Counted from the stretch's first letter, positions 34,022 through 43,037 are shown. The stretch: 64,000 nucleotides of DNA from Candidatus Nanoarchaeia archaeon (GCA_028713895.1 JAQTNH010000001.1:822610-886609), one strand, 5' to 3'. A program made the numbers and translations. The notes: generated by a model not told the origin, from the letters alone.

Positions 34022-35530
34022 TTACTGCCTCGCTACAAAGATAGGGCGTTTTGAAACGTATTTTGCAACAGGCAATAAGCCGGTTGGTTTTCCATGTGTT
34101 AACCCAGAAATTTCATTGATAATGTCTTTTACTGACATCTCTTCCTGAGTATCCTCTTTTGGCTTGCTTTTTGCCCTTATGACTACAGGAAGCTTTGTTG
34201 CTGCTGCTTCCTTGTCGCCTATCACTATAATATAGGGGACCCAAGCCATCTTTGCCTGGAAAACCTTCTTTCCAACGCCAATGCTTCTGTCGTCAACTCC
34301 AACCCTGATATTTGCGGCTTCGAGCTCCTTTGCTATTTTTTCAGCGTGTTCCATATGGCGGTCTGCAACAGGCATAATCCTTATCTGCTCAGGTGAAAGC
34401 CATACAGGAAGCATTGCTGCTTTGTCCTTCTGTTCTTCCATCCACGCTTTCTCAAGAAGGGCGTACATGTCCCTTTCAATTGCTCCGCTTGGCGAAAGAT
34501 GCAGTATAATCGGGTGTTTCTTTTTGCCGTCCTCGTCAATGAAGTTTATATCGTAACGCTCGGCATTCTCGACATCAAACTGGTCAGTGACCATGCCTGT
34601 TGCCTTGCCCATTGCGTCAATGAAATTGAATTCATACTTCATTGCAAAGTAAAAGAACCGCTTTTCCCACATTTCAAGTATTACTGGCTTGTTAAATCGC
34701 TTAACAAGAGCCATTGCAAGGTCCTTGTGCTCCTCGTAAAATTCCCGCACAAAACGTATTCCAAGCTCCATGTCATCCGGGAGCTTTAATCCAATGCCCT
34801 GTATTATGCTCCATGCCAAGTCGAACCTGCGGAGCATTTCTTCCTTTCCCTGTTCAAAATCCTTGACAAATGCATGGCAGTCAGGCATTGTGAAGGCGCG
34901 CAAGCGTTTTAATCCGCATAGCTCGCCTGACTGTTCAAGACGGAAGCTGTAGCGGGTAAGCTCGTAAAGCCTGACTGGCAGATTCTTATGCGAGATGCTC
35001 ATATCGTGCGCCATCAGGAACTGTCCAAAGCATGCTGCGAACCTGAGGAAATATTTCTTTTTGAGGGACTCGACAATATACTGCCGCGCAGGAAACCTGT
35101 GAAGATAGCTCTTCAATGCAGGGTGCTCGCAATCATACATTATCGGGGACTCAATTTCCATTGCGCCGTATTTTACAACCTCGTCTGAAACATAGCGCTC
35201 GAGCATTTTCTTTACAAAACGTCCGTTTGGATAGAACCTTAAATTTCCAGAGTCCGAACCTTTTTCAAAATCAACCATTTCGAGCTTGCGCATAAGTTCA
35301 ATGTGCGGCGGCTCTTTTTCGTAAACGCGGTTCTTTGCCATTTCGTACTGTGCAAATTTCTGAAGATTAGGATGTTTTTTGAAGTCGTATCCTGTGACTT
35401 TTCCGTCTGTTACAGAAAGCTCGTGCAGCTTTCCTTCTGTATCAAGAACATACCATTTTGATGTAAGAGTTTCCTCTGCCTTGAGAGCTTCGGATATTTC
35501 CCGCTTTTTTTCTTCTTTCTGTTCAGCCAT
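34022..35530 (-). CDS. thrS: threonyl-tRNA synthetase, catalytic and anticodon-binding part
   Basis: This 502-residue class II synthetase has GAMEIESPIMYD (motif 1 region), RYSFRLEQSGELCGLKRLRAF (motif 2, in outline), HLSPSGAIERDMYALLE (motif 3), zinc-ligand positions Cys in FAACFGQF, His in PDCHAF and His in LHLSPSG, and a C-terminal anticodon-binding domain (GVDDRSIGVGKKVFQAKM). The archaeal N-terminal editing domain is absent; only about 85 residues precede the core (SKWYVLDTEGKLHEL). AGGTGAAAT lies just before the ATG. The missing editing domain is the next gene. Confidence 0.95.
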   Translation of the reverse strand: MAEQKEEKKREISEALKAEETLTSKWYVLDTEGKLHELSVTDGKVTGYDFKKHPNLQKFAQYEMAKNRVYEKEPPHIELMRKLEMVDFEKGSDSGNLRFYPNGRFVKKMLERYVSDEVVKYGAMEIESPIMYDCEHPALKSYLHRFPARQYIVESLKKKYFLRFAACFGQFLMAHDMSISHKNLPVRLYELTRYSFRLEQSGELCGLKRLRAFTMPDCHAFVKDFEQGKEEMLRRFDLAWSIIQGIGLKLPDDMELGIRFVREFYEEHKDLAMALVKRFNKPVILEMWEKRFFYFAMKYEFNFIDAMGKATGMVTDQFDVENAERYDINFIDEDGKKKHPIILHLSPSGAIERDMYALLEKAWMEEQKDKAAMLPVWLSPEQIRIMPVADRHMEHAEKIAKELEAANIRVGVDDRSIGVGKKVFQAKMAWVPYIIVIGDKEAAATKLPVVIRAKSKPKEDTQEEMSVKDIINEISGLTHGKPTGLLPVAKYVSKRPIFVARQ

Positions 35531-35592
35531 TATTTCACCTATTTTGAACTATTTTAGTTACCTTTATTAGTCTTCTGATTTTTTAATAATTT

Positions 35593-36339
35593 ATGGATAT
35601 AAACATACTTTTGATGATAATCGGCGCCACACTTATTAGCGGCGTTCTTGGACTGAGCGGAGGATTGCTCCTGCTCCTCAGCAAAAAATTTGCAGAGAAA
35701 GTATCGCTGGGCTTGGTGAGCTTTGCAGCCGGAACTCTTTTGGCGGCAGCATTCTTTGATTTGATTCCAGAGACTTTTGAGGAAGCAGGAATCTCGATAC
35801 TGCCTTTTGTACTGATTGGATTGTGCGTATTCTATCTGCTTGAAAAATTTGTAATCTGGCACCACTGCCATGATGCGCATTGCGAGCACAAGAAGCTGAA
35901 ATTTTCAATAATAATCGGAGATACACTGCACAATTTCATTGACGGCGCGCTTATTGCATCCACATTCCTGATTGACTTTAATCTTGGGATAGTAACTGCA
36001 ATTGCGGTTCTTATACACGAAATACCACAGGAGATAGGAGACTTTGGAATCCTTCTGAGCACCAAAATGAAACGCGGGAAAATAATACTTTACAATGTTT
36101 TTTCTGCGCTGGTTTCAGTCATTGGCGCGATACTCACGTTCTTTTTCCTTGACTACGTGCAGGCATTTGTCCCGTATGTTGCAGCAATTGCAGCAGGCGG
36201 GTTCATCTACATTGCGGCAGCTGACCTGATTCCGGAGACGCACAAAGAATACAGCAGAACCAAAACAGTCCTTTACACACTTGTTTTCTTCGCAGGAATC
36301 GGGATAATGTATCTGCTGGGCTTGTGGCTTGGAGTATAA
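35593..36339 (+). CDS. ZIP-family metal transporter
   Basis: This 248-residue protein has about eight membrane segments, a His-rich cytoplasmic loop (WHHCHDAHCEHKK) and the metal-path motifs HNFIDGALIAS and HEIPQEIGDFGILL. It would import zinc or another divalent metal. It is divergent from thrS, with short spacing. Confidence 0.9.
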   Translation: MDINILLMIIGATLISGVLGLSGGLLLLLSKKFAEKVSLGLVSFAAGTLLAAAFFDLIPETFEEAGISILPFVLIGLCVFYLLEKFVIWHHCHDAHCEHKKLKFSIIIGDTLHNFIDGALIASTFLIDFNLGIVTAIAVLIHEIPQEIGDFGILLSTKMKRGKIILYNVFSALVSVIGAILTFFFLDYVQAFVPYVAAIAAGGFIYIAAADLIPETHKEYSRTKTVLYTLVFFAGIGIMYLLGLWLGV

Positions 36340-36379
36340 AAAAGATAATTTAATAAGATAGGCTAGATTATCCTGAGTC

Positions 36380-37450
36380 ATGAACAAAAATATATTTGTT
36401 ATTTTTGCAATTCTAATGCTTGTAATACTTTGTTTGGGATGCGCCTCAAAAAATACTGAAAATGCACAAGAGCAGGTTCCAGAGGAGCAAACACCTGCTG
36501 AAGTGGAAGAAACTGCCCAGCCAGAGCAGGCAGCAGGAACTGGTGAACCTGATTTTGCAGTCACAATGAAAGACTGGACAAAAACAGAATGGGGCACCAC
36601 ATTGTTTTCAGACAACCACGTTTCAGGCAGTCCGCGGTTAGTTGAAGTTAACATGAAAGGCGAAATAGTCTGGAAGTATGACATTCCAAAAGAAGTTTCG
36701 CAGTACACAAACCCAGGATTCAGCGTGGAAGTCCTTCCGAATGATAATGTTTTGTTTGTTCTTCCAAGGAACGGAGTTTACGAGGTAAACAGGCAGGGAG
36801 AGACTGTATGGTCCTTCAAGGACGCGAAAGTTTCCCATGATGCAGACCGCCTTGCAAACGGGAACACCCTTGTGGCATTTGGAGCATACGACACGACTGC
36901 TGACAGCCAAGTCAGGGAGATTGACCCGAGCGGAAAAGTTGTCTGGTCATGGAAAGCAATTGACCACTTTAACACTTCAGAGTACACTTCAATCAGCGCA
37001 GAGGGATTTACCCATACAAATGCTGTTGAGCGCCTTGCGAACGGAGACACAATGATAAGCCTGCGAAACTTCAACTTCATAGTTGTAGTTGATAAGGACG
37101 GCAATGTTGTCAGGAAAATCGGAGAAGGCATTCTGACAGAGCAGCATGACCCTGTAATCCTTGATAACGGCAATACTTTGCTTGCAGACCATGGAAGGCC
37201 GCAGTCAATCATGGAGCTTGACAGCAACAACAATATTGTGTGGCAGTACATGCTCAAAGACCCCTCTGACTTTCCAGCGCGAGATGCGAACCTGCTTTCA
37301 AACGGCAATATCCTGGTGACAACTTCTAGGCGAATCTTTGAGATAACGCCTGACAAAGAAATCGTGTGGGAACTAAAGCTTACAACTGCAGCGTTCACAC
37401 AGCAGGAATCTGCCTCGTTGGGTTTCTTCAAAGCAGAGCGACTGATATGA
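36380..37450 (+). CDS. arylsulfotransferase (ASST)-like lipoprotein
   Basis: This 356-residue protein starts with a lipoprotein signal (VILCLGCASK), then an acidic/Pro/Gln-rich spacer, then a beta-propeller with repeated Gly-Glu-x-Val-Trp blades (KGEIVWKYD, QGETVWSFKD, SGKVVWSW, NNIVWQY) and His/Asn signatures HDADRLANGNTLV, FTHTNAVERLANGD and QHDPVILDNGNTLLADHG, as in ASST proteins. It is predicted outside the membrane. The real substrate is unknown. ATGA overlap with the methylthiotransferase gene. Confidence 0.75.
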   Translation: MNKNIFVIFAILMLVILCLGCASKNTENAQEQVPEEQTPAEVEETAQPEQAAGTGEPDFAVTMKDWTKTEWGTTLFSDNHVSGSPRLVEVNMKGEIVWKYDIPKEVSQYTNPGFSVEVLPNDNVLFVLPRNGVYEVNRQGETVWSFKDAKVSHDADRLANGNTLVAFGAYDTTADSQVREIDPSGKVVWSWKAIDHFNTSEYTSISAEGFTHTNAVERLANGDTMISLRNFNFIVVVDKDGNVVRKIGEGILTEQHDPVILDNGNTLLADHGRPQSIMELDSNNNIVWQYMLKDPSDFPARDANLLSNGNILVTTSRRIFEITPDKEIVWELKLTTAAFTQQESASLGFFKAERLI

Positions 37451-38505
37451 AGATTTACTTTGAGACATACGGCTGTGCAGCGAACAAGGCTGATGAGGCT
37501 GTTATGCGCACGCTGCTGAAAGGGCATGTGTTTGTTGATAGTTCTGATGATGCTGATTTAGTGATAATTCTGAGCTGCGGAGTAAAAGGCAGCACTGAAC
37601 ACAGGATAATGAGCAGGCTTTGGAACCTGAAAGGCAAAAAGGTTCTGGTAGGAGGCTGCCTTACAAAGATTGTTAAGAACCTTGGAAAGAAGTTCCCAGC
37701 ATTTTCGCTGATTGGGCCGGATGAAGTGCCGGACATAGCCGGAATTGTTTCAAAGATTGAAGCTGGCGAGAAAATAGTTGAGCTGAGCTCAAAGAAATGC
37801 TCCCATGTGGTTGCGGATATTTCAGACGAGACGCAGGCAATTAATATTTCCAGTGGCTGTTTGGGGAAATGTTCATACTGCGCCACCAAATTGGCGCGGG
37901 GAAATCTGCATTCGTACACTATTGAGGAGATTGTGGCTTCTGTAAAAAAGGCAGTTGCAAATGGCGCAAAAAAGATTCTGATAACTGCGCAGGACACTGG
38001 GTGCTATGGTTTGGATATTGGAACAAACCTTGCCGAACTTCTGAAAGAGATTCTTAAGATTGACGGGGACTACAAAATTCGTGTCGGGATGATGAACCCT
38101 TTTCATGCCGCAAAGATTGCAGATGAACTGATTGGGATTTACAAAAATCCGCATATTCTGAAGTTCATTCACATACCTGTACAGGCTGGAAACAACAAAG
38201 TCCTGAAGACAATGCGAAGGAACTATACTGTGAAGCAGTTTGAATCGCTGGTAAAGAAGCTGCGAAAGGGAATCCCGAACCTTTCAGTTGCAACAGACAT
38301 AATCTGCGGATTTCCAGGAGAGACAGACAAACAGTTCGATGACACTGTCAAACTGGTGAAGCGGCTGAAACCTGAAGTAATGAACCTGTCCAGGTTCCAT
38401 CTGCGCCCGGGAACTGAAGCACAAAAAATGAAACAAGTGCCAGCGTCGGTTATAATGAAGCGCTCGAAAATGCTGTTTGAGATTTACGGAAAACTCAAAT
38501 CGTAA
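37447..38505 (+). CDS. tRNA t6A37 methylthiotransferase (CDKAL1/MtaB-like), no TRAM domain
   Basis: This 352-residue radical SAM protein has the UPF0004 N-terminal domain Cys10, Cys44 and Cys71 for one 4Fe-4S cluster and CLGKCSYC (138-145) for the SAM cluster. GMMNPFHAAKI, IPVQAGNNKVLKTMRRNYT and ATDIICGFPGET are family signatures. It adds a methylthio group to t6A37 of tRNA. The protein ends at IYGKLKS, right after the radical SAM core, so the usual C-terminal TRAM RNA-binding domain is missing. The start is the ATG of KIYFETYGC; it overlaps the ASST stop. Confidence 0.88.
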   Translation: MKIYFETYGCAANKADEAVMRTLLKGHVFVDSSDDADLVIILSCGVKGSTEHRIMSRLWNLKGKKVLVGGCLTKIVKNLGKKFPAFSLIGPDEVPDIAGIVSKIEAGEKIVELSSKKCSHVVADISDETQAINISSGCLGKCSYCATKLARGNLHSYTIEEIVASVKKAVANGAKKILITAQDTGCYGLDIGTNLAELLKEILKIDGDYKIRVGMMNPFHAAKIADELIGIYKNPHILKFIHIPVQAGNNKVLKTMRRNYTVKQFESLVKKLRKGIPNLSVATDIICGFPGETDKQFDDTVKLVKRLKPEVMNLSRFHLRPGTEAQKMKQVPASVIMKRSKMLFEIYGKLKS

Positions 38506-38555
38506 GCTTTATATATTCACACATATTACACATAATATATATAACGGAGGCAATT

Positions 38556-38777
38556 ATGGTAACACTTACTTTGGCAGTTTCAGAAGAACTCAAACACAAG
38601 ATGGAAAGATTTCCAGAGATGAACTGGTCTGAAATAGCAAGGCAGGCTTTTGCACAGAAGATAGAAGATTTGGAATTTTTGAGAAAGTTCAAGGAAAAAA
38701 GCAAATTAACCGAAGCCGAAGCTCTGAACTTAGGAAAAGAACTCAGCAAAAAACTCGCAAAACATTATGTTGCGTAA
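38556..38777 (+). CDS. VapB-like antitoxin
   Basis: This 73-residue protein begins VTLTLAVSEELKHKMERFPEMNWSEIARQAF in outline, a ribbon-helix-helix-like DNA-binding start, followed by a charged helical toxin-binding tail. ACGGAGGCAATT is a strong ribosome binding site, and TATATATA blocks lie upstream (38508-38544). It is paired with the PIN gene 11 bases downstream. Confidence 0.78.
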   Translation: MVTLTLAVSEELKHKMERFPEMNWSEIARQAFAQKIEDLEFLRKFKEKSKLTEAEALNLGKELSKKLAKHYVA

Positions 38778-38788
38778 TGTGATTTTTG

Positions 38789-39193
38789 ATGGACTTAGTT
38801 ATTGATGCAAATATCCTTTTTGCAGCTCTGATAAAGAGAGGCATCACTTCCGAACTGGTATTTTTGAACAGACTCTATGCGCCTGAATTCATTTTTGTTG
38901 AGTTCAGAAAATACAAAGGACTCATCCTTAGCAAAACAGAAAGAACTGAAGATGAATTTGAAAAGTTTATGGATTTACTTGAACGAAGGATAATTCTTGT
39001 TCCGCAGGAAGAGATTTTTCCTTTTCTGAAATCTGCTGAACAATTTTCTCCAGATACAAAAGATGTGCCCTACCTTGCGCTGGCATTAAAGCTTAGATGT
39101 GCAGTATGGTCAAATGACAAACCCCTAAAAGAAAAACAGAAAGTTGTAAAAATTTATTCCACATCTGATTTGGTAAAAATGTTTTCATCTTAA
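38789..39193 (+). CDS. VapC-like PIN-domain ribonuclease toxin
   Basis: This 134-residue PIN protein carries the expected acidic residues: VIDANIL, FVEFRKY, DTKDVPYLALAL and SNDKPL. It would cleave RNA when not bound by its antitoxin. The start is the ATG at 38789; a TTG one codon earlier is less likely. It appears intact. Confidence 0.82.
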   Translation: MDLVIDANILFAALIKRGITSELVFLNRLYAPEFIFVEFRKYKGLILSKTERTEDEFEKFMDLLERRIILVPQEEIFPFLKSAEQFSPDTKDVPYLALALKLRCAVWSNDKPLKEKQKVVKIYSTSDLVKMFSS

Positions 39194-39256
39194 TCACGCA
39201 AGTAACTGGATTTCTGTGACAAAAGGAATTTAAGGGATTTTGGCTTTGAAGTTTAT

Positions 39257-39835
39257 ATGAAAACGATACGTTCTCACAAACAAACAACCCACAATATGTG
39301 CCCAACATGCAAACAGTACGTGTCATTTGATAAATTTCCCAAACTATACATTAAGGATTTTAAAAAACTAAAATTAAAGACACCAATACTCTACTCTGGT
39401 TTCTCAACTTTTTATGAGCCGGATACTAAAGGAAATTGTAATATTTTGCCAATAGATGTTTTTAACTTTTTTAGGAAGAATAAAAAAGCAGAGACATTTG
39501 AAAGCCCAAAAGGCTACTTTTGGTCATTAGAAATGGGCAGGCATGATGACAAAAAAGGGTACAGGCTGGTCGAAGATGTTACCAACAAAATTTTAGGATA
39601 CATAACTCCTTATATCAACAAACTGGAGCATTTAGTTGGAACTGAGGTTAAACCAAATGATTTGCTGCCTCAAGATAAGACAAGAAAATCATGCATACCC
39701 GAAACTTCGTATCATGTTGATTTAAATGCCTGCCCAGACTGCCCAAAGATTGAATTTACACTTTCTTCTGGACGCAGAGATAAAATCGATTTTGCAATAA
39801 TGTCGTATGATGGCAGATTTGAAAAACGAGTTTAA
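39257..39835 (+). CDS. hypothetical protein with Cys pairs
   Basis: This 192-residue protein has MCPTCKQY near the N-terminus and ACPDCPK near the C-terminus, two CxxC pairs that could form a metal site. The middle is rich in Lys and aromatic residues. No family is recognised. It lies 2 bases before the next hypothetical gene. Confidence 0.55.
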   Translation: MKTIRSHKQTTHNMCPTCKQYVSFDKFPKLYIKDFKKLKLKTPILYSGFSTFYEPDTKGNCNILPIDVFNFFRKNKKAETFESPKGYFWSLEMGRHDDKKGYRLVEDVTNKILGYITPYINKLEHLVGTEVKPNDLLPQDKTRKSCIPETSYHVDLNACPDCPKIEFTLSSGRRDKIDFAIMSYDGRFEKRV

Positions 39836-39837
39836 AG

Positions 39838-40281
39838 ATGATTTTTATGGCAAAAATACATTCTTTTAAGCAGGCAATACAGATATTTAAAAAAGAGATA
39901 GGGCTGGAACTTGTCGTTAAAAAGCTTTCACCCGACTTTCCTGATAATGTTGAGGTTTTGCGGTTTTATGACCAGGGAAAGCTTTATGGCACAATGGTTT
40001 GTGTTGAAGGCGAAGAGGGCCTGGAATCGTGCTGTTATTACGGTAAACATCCCTTCCTTGATAAAACTCCAAAAGGCCACAGCATAGAGAAGTCGCTCCA
40101 GCTTATCATTGAATCTGCTGCAAAACCCGATTATCCCGAGCTTAAAGACCCTGAAATCTGCTATCTTCGCGGAGATTTCAATAATACAAAATTTCTTGGC
40201 ATTGACCTGTCCGAGGAAAAGGTATTTAGCACGGTGTCAGGCAAATATATGGATGAGCTAAAGAAGCTAAGAAAGCTTTAA
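39838..40281 (+). CDS. hypothetical protein
   Basis: This soluble protein of 144-147 residues is mixed alpha/beta (VEVLRFYDQGKLYGTMVCVEG) with no recognised motif. The start may be 39838 or the ATG at 39847. It is probably co-transcribed with the CxxC gene upstream. Confidence 0.5.
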   Translation: MIFMAKIHSFKQAIQIFKKEIGLELVVKKLSPDFPDNVEVLRFYDQGKLYGTMVCVEGEEGLESCCYYGKHPFLDKTPKGHSIEKSLQLIIESAAKPDYPELKDPEICYLRGDFNNTKFLGIDLSEEKVFSTVSGKYMDELKKLRKL

Positions 40282-40318
40282 TAAATAGCTGAGATTTCTA
40301 TTTATTAGGTGTTAAAAA

Positions 40319-40978
40319 ATGAATGCAAACCCGTTTTTGTCAATTGTTCCGCGAAAAGGCGAGAAGATGTTCGGCATAAGCGAGAAGAACATACTGCTTA
40401 TGGCTGAAGGCGTTTCAAAAGGCAGGAAAATTTTGCTGATAAGCGGGGACTATGGCTCAGGCAAATCCCTTATCGCTGAAAAGATAGAGAAAAATATTGA
40501 CTCAAATGTCAAGATTGAGAAGTGGATGTTTACAGTTGACCTGGCAAACCAGCTGCGCTCGCTGCCAATTGAAGAGGCACTGAAGCGCAAGGTTGCGGTG
40601 TTCATTGACAGGTTTGAACTGTCTGACGTAATGGATGACACTTCGCTTATAAAAATCCTTAAACTGATTGTTGAAATAACCAAGATGGGCGTGAGTTTTA
40701 TAATAGACATAACCCCAAAAACGATAATGCGGCTTTATGACCTGAACCCAGAATTCAAGAACATATCCGAGCTTTATACTGTCAAGCCAATGATTTTCCA
40801 GGAAGTAAAAGAGCTGGTTTTATCGCGCCTGAATGAGATACGAACCACAAGAAGCAGTGATATCAGCCCGTTTACTGAAAGAGAGCTCATGGATATCTGG
40901 AAAAAGTCGCATGGCAATCCGCGAATGATTCTTTTGATTCTCGCAAACCTGTACGACATAAAGATGGCTGAGAGCTGA
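40319..40978 (+). CDS. AAA-type P-loop ATPase
   Basis: This 219-residue protein has Walker A SGDYGSGKSLIAEKI (about 44-58), a Walker B-like strand VAVFIDRFE and a sensor-like TPKTIMRLYDLNP. A helical lid (LMDIWKKSHGNPRMILLIL) resembles Orc1/Cdc6 and STAND ATPases. The second acidic residue of Walker B is shifted or missing (DRFE), so hydrolysis may be slow. It lies 5 bases before the presenilin-like protease gene, which suggests a functional link. Confidence 0.7.
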   Translation: MNANPFLSIVPRKGEKMFGISEKNILLMAEGVSKGRKILLISGDYGSGKSLIAEKIEKNIDSNVKIEKWMFTVDLANQLRSLPIEEALKRKVAVFIDRFELSDVMDDTSLIKILKLIVEITKMGVSFIIDITPKTIMRLYDLNPEFKNISELYTVKPMIFQEVKELVLSRLNEIRTTRSSDISPFTERELMDIWKKSHGNPRMILLILANLYDIKMAES

Positions 40979-40983
40979 AACAA

Positions 40984-41766
40984 ATGAAATACTCAGTCAT
41001 GACAGCGGTTATAATAATAGCACTGTTTCTTGCAACGCAGTTCGTGGGCTTGGCTGTTAACCATTACTACAACTCGCAGGAACTGCCGTTTGGTTTGAAG
41101 CCTCCTGAAGTTGAACAGAAATTCTCGCCATGGTTCTTTATCGGCGCGATTGCTGTTGTAACCCTAATTTTCTTTTTATTCAAGCACTTTAATCTTGAAC
41201 TGCTCCTCAAGCTGTGGTTTTTCAGCGCATTCACGCTGGGCATAGCTGTGACGCTGAGCGCATTTGTAGAGCCAGTATTCGCCTTTTTTGCCGCACTTGT
41301 GATTACGCTTTTGAGGTTTTACGAGCATGACATCTATACGCACAATCTTGCAGAAATTTTCCTTTACGGGGGGATAGTCTCGCTTTTTGTGCCGATACTG
41401 AACATATGGGGCGTCTTTATCCTGCTGGTTGTAATATCCGTGTACGATTTTGTTTCAGTATTCATGACAAAGCACATGGTACGGCTGGCACAAATGCAGG
41501 AAGGGCTTGGGATATTTACCGGCCTGGTTGTTTCGCACAAGAACGAAACTGCCATCCTTGGCGGCGGAGACATTGCATTTACAATGCTGTTCGCTGCAGT
41601 GCTGCTCAGGGATTTCGGGTTCCTGCCTGCGATGATGGCAGTATACGGCGCAGCGCTTGGGCTGATTGTCCTGATAATAATCGGAGAAAAGAAGAAATTT
41701 TATCCAGCAATGCCGTTTGTAACAATAGGCTCATTGCTGGCTTTTGGGATAAGTCTGATTTTGTAA
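40984..41766 (+). CDS. presenilin/signal peptide peptidase-like intramembrane aspartyl protease
   Basis: This 260-residue protein has about nine membrane segments. The two catalytic aspartates are in SVYDFVSVFMTKHM (Asp155) and LGGGDIAFTM (Asp196), and the PAL-type motif is present as YPAMPF (about 240-245). This is the archaeal PSH group, which cuts substrates within the membrane. It follows the AAA ATPase gene by 5 bases. Confidence 0.88.
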   Translation: MKYSVMTAVIIIALFLATQFVGLAVNHYYNSQELPFGLKPPEVEQKFSPWFFIGAIAVVTLIFFLFKHFNLELLLKLWFFSAFTLGIAVTLSAFVEPVFAFFAALVITLLRFYEHDIYTHNLAEIFLYGGIVSLFVPILNIWGVFILLVVISVYDFVSVFMTKHMVRLAQMQEGLGIFTGLVVSHKNETAILGGGDIAFTMLFAAVLLRDFGFLPAMMAVYGAALGLIVLIIIGEKKKFYPAMPFVTIGSLLAFGISLIL

Positions 41767-41967
41767 TTATCTTCTCTTATTTGCTTTCTTTTTCTTTAGT
41801 GCTGAAAGAAGCTCGTGCTCTGTCCTTAGCTCGATTCGCGCTACTTTTTCAATCAGATGCTCGATTTTCCTGTCCATCCCAATTATGTACTTCATTTCTA
41901 TAAGAACTCCAACGCTGATACCCACCATCAATCCGACTGCAGCAGGCATTGTCCATTCAAGTACCAT
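41767..41967 (-). CDS. small membrane protein
   Basis: This 66-residue protein has one membrane segment (PAAVGLMVGISVGVLIEM) and a basic coiled-coil tail (LIEKVARIELRTEHELLSAL, then a Lys-rich end). AGGTGATTATAAG precedes the ATG and a box CCTTTAAATAC lies about 50 bases upstream. It is convergent with the presenilin-like gene with no gap. Function unknown. Confidence 0.6.
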   Translation of the reverse strand: MVLEWTMPAAVGLMVGISVGVLIEMKYIIGMDRKIEHLIEKVARIELRTEHELLSALKKKKANKRR

Positions 41968-42021
41968 CTTATAATCACCTCATCTTGTTAATATTTTTAA
42001 ACTGCTGGGAGTATTTAAAGG

Positions 42022-42065
42022 TTTTCCGCCTTTTCTCTTTCGCAAAGAGAAAATGTAGGCTGCCA
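42022..42065. repeat. conserved-flank hairpin element, copy 1
   Basis: TTTTCCGCC, a perfect 10-bp inverted repeat (TTTTCTCTTT-CGC-AAAGAGAAAA), then TGTAGGCTGCCA. The flanks match the copy at 45060-45096 while the stem differs but keeps its pairing. On the minus strand the element ends directly at the promoter of the 66-residue membrane protein. Confidence 0.5.
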
Positions 42066-42148
42066 CACAGAGATGTTACTTCTGCGCCCATCGACGAAGT
42101 CGCTGGGAAAGGGAAACAATTAATAACCTCCTTTCCTATCCTATTATT

Positions 42149-42625
42149 ATGCAGCGCAGGACAAAGGATGCATTTTTGTGGATAATGAGTATTCTGCACA
42201 GGCACAGGATTCCTTACAGGATATCCGGAGGGCTTGCCGCAAGGATTTACGGCTCAAAACGCAGGCTTGCGGACATTGACATAGACATTCCGGACAAAAT
42301 CCATGAAAACAGGATACTGTCTGAAGTCGGGGACTACATAATTTTCGGGCCGAAAAGGTATGTTGACCACCAGTTCGATTTGCTGCTTATGACGCTGAAA
42401 TACAAAGGCCAGAAGATTGACATCTGCGTGGGCGAACACGAAAAATTATTTGACCACGAGAAAAAAGAATGGGTTGCAAACAAAATAGACCTGTCAAAAC
42501 ATGTGGACAAAAAGGTTTATGGGCTTGTTGCTAGGGTAATACCCAAGAACGACCTGATTGCATACAAGCGCCTGATGGCGCGGAAAGTTGACATTGCGGA
42601 TGTTAAATGTCTTTTGAAAACATGA
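42149..42625 (+). CDS. nucleotidyltransferase-fold protein
   Basis: This 158-residue protein has the signature YRISGGLAARIYGSKRRLADIDIDIP and a further acidic strand KIDICVGE, fitting a small Pol beta-like nucleotidyltransferase of the AbiEii/aminoglycoside-enzyme type. The C-terminal PKNDLIAYKRLMARKVDIADV is the usual lid helix. It converges with the GNAT gene, overlapping by 23 bases. Substrate unknown. Confidence 0.7.
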   Translation: MQRRTKDAFLWIMSILHRHRIPYRISGGLAARIYGSKRRLADIDIDIPDKIHENRILSEVGDYIIFGPKRYVDHQFDLLLMTLKYKGQKIDICVGEHEKLFDHEKKEWVANKIDLSKHVDKKVYGLVARVIPKNDLIAYKRLMARKVDIADVKCLLKT

Positions 42626-43037
42626 AATTGCATTTTTCAAAGCCGTGCGACTCATAGAATTTGTGGGCTTCTTTTCTCCGGAAATCAGAATCGCACTCTA
42701 TCCGCTTGCATGCTTTTTTCTTTGCCAAATTTATGATTTCTTTCAGTAACTTTTTTCCGATTCCATACCCTCTGTACATTTTGTCCACTACCAATGTGTC
42801 TATATAGCATGAATTGCCTGTGTCCCAAAAGCTGTTTTTTATTGTGGCTGATGCGAAACCGATTGTCCTGCCATTGTAAACCGCAATTATGCAGTCCTGG
42901 CTCTTGTTTTTTAATGCTTTTGCAAAGGTCTTTTTCATCAGGTTTTTGTTAAATCGTTTATGCAGCCAGAGCTGCTTTAGCAGTGCGAATACTTCAGGAA
43001 AATCAGCAAGCGCTGGCTTGCGAATAAGAATTTTCAT
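42603..43037 (-). CDS. GNAT-family N-acetyltransferase
   Basis: This 144-residue protein has the acetyl-CoA site YIDTLVVDKMYRGYGIGKKLL and a C-terminal KFYESHGFEKCN, both standard for GNAT. It opens IRKPALADFPEVFALLKQLW. Its acceptor is unknown. Its start overlaps the ZPR1 stop by 4 bases (ATGA), making it part of the sepF-zpr1 transcript. Confidence 0.88.
   Translation of the reverse strand: MKILIRKPALADFPEVFALLKQLWLHKRFNKNLMKKTFAKALKNKSQDCIIAVYNGRTIGFASATIKNSFWDTGNSCYIDTLVVDKMYRGYGIGKKLLKEIINLAKKKACKRIECDSDFRRKEAHKFYESHGFEKCNFMFSKDI

Noticed and set aside
36778-37527. 249-residue leftward frame
   Set aside because: It is antisense to the ASST-like gene and the start of the methylthiotransferase; no recognisable motif.
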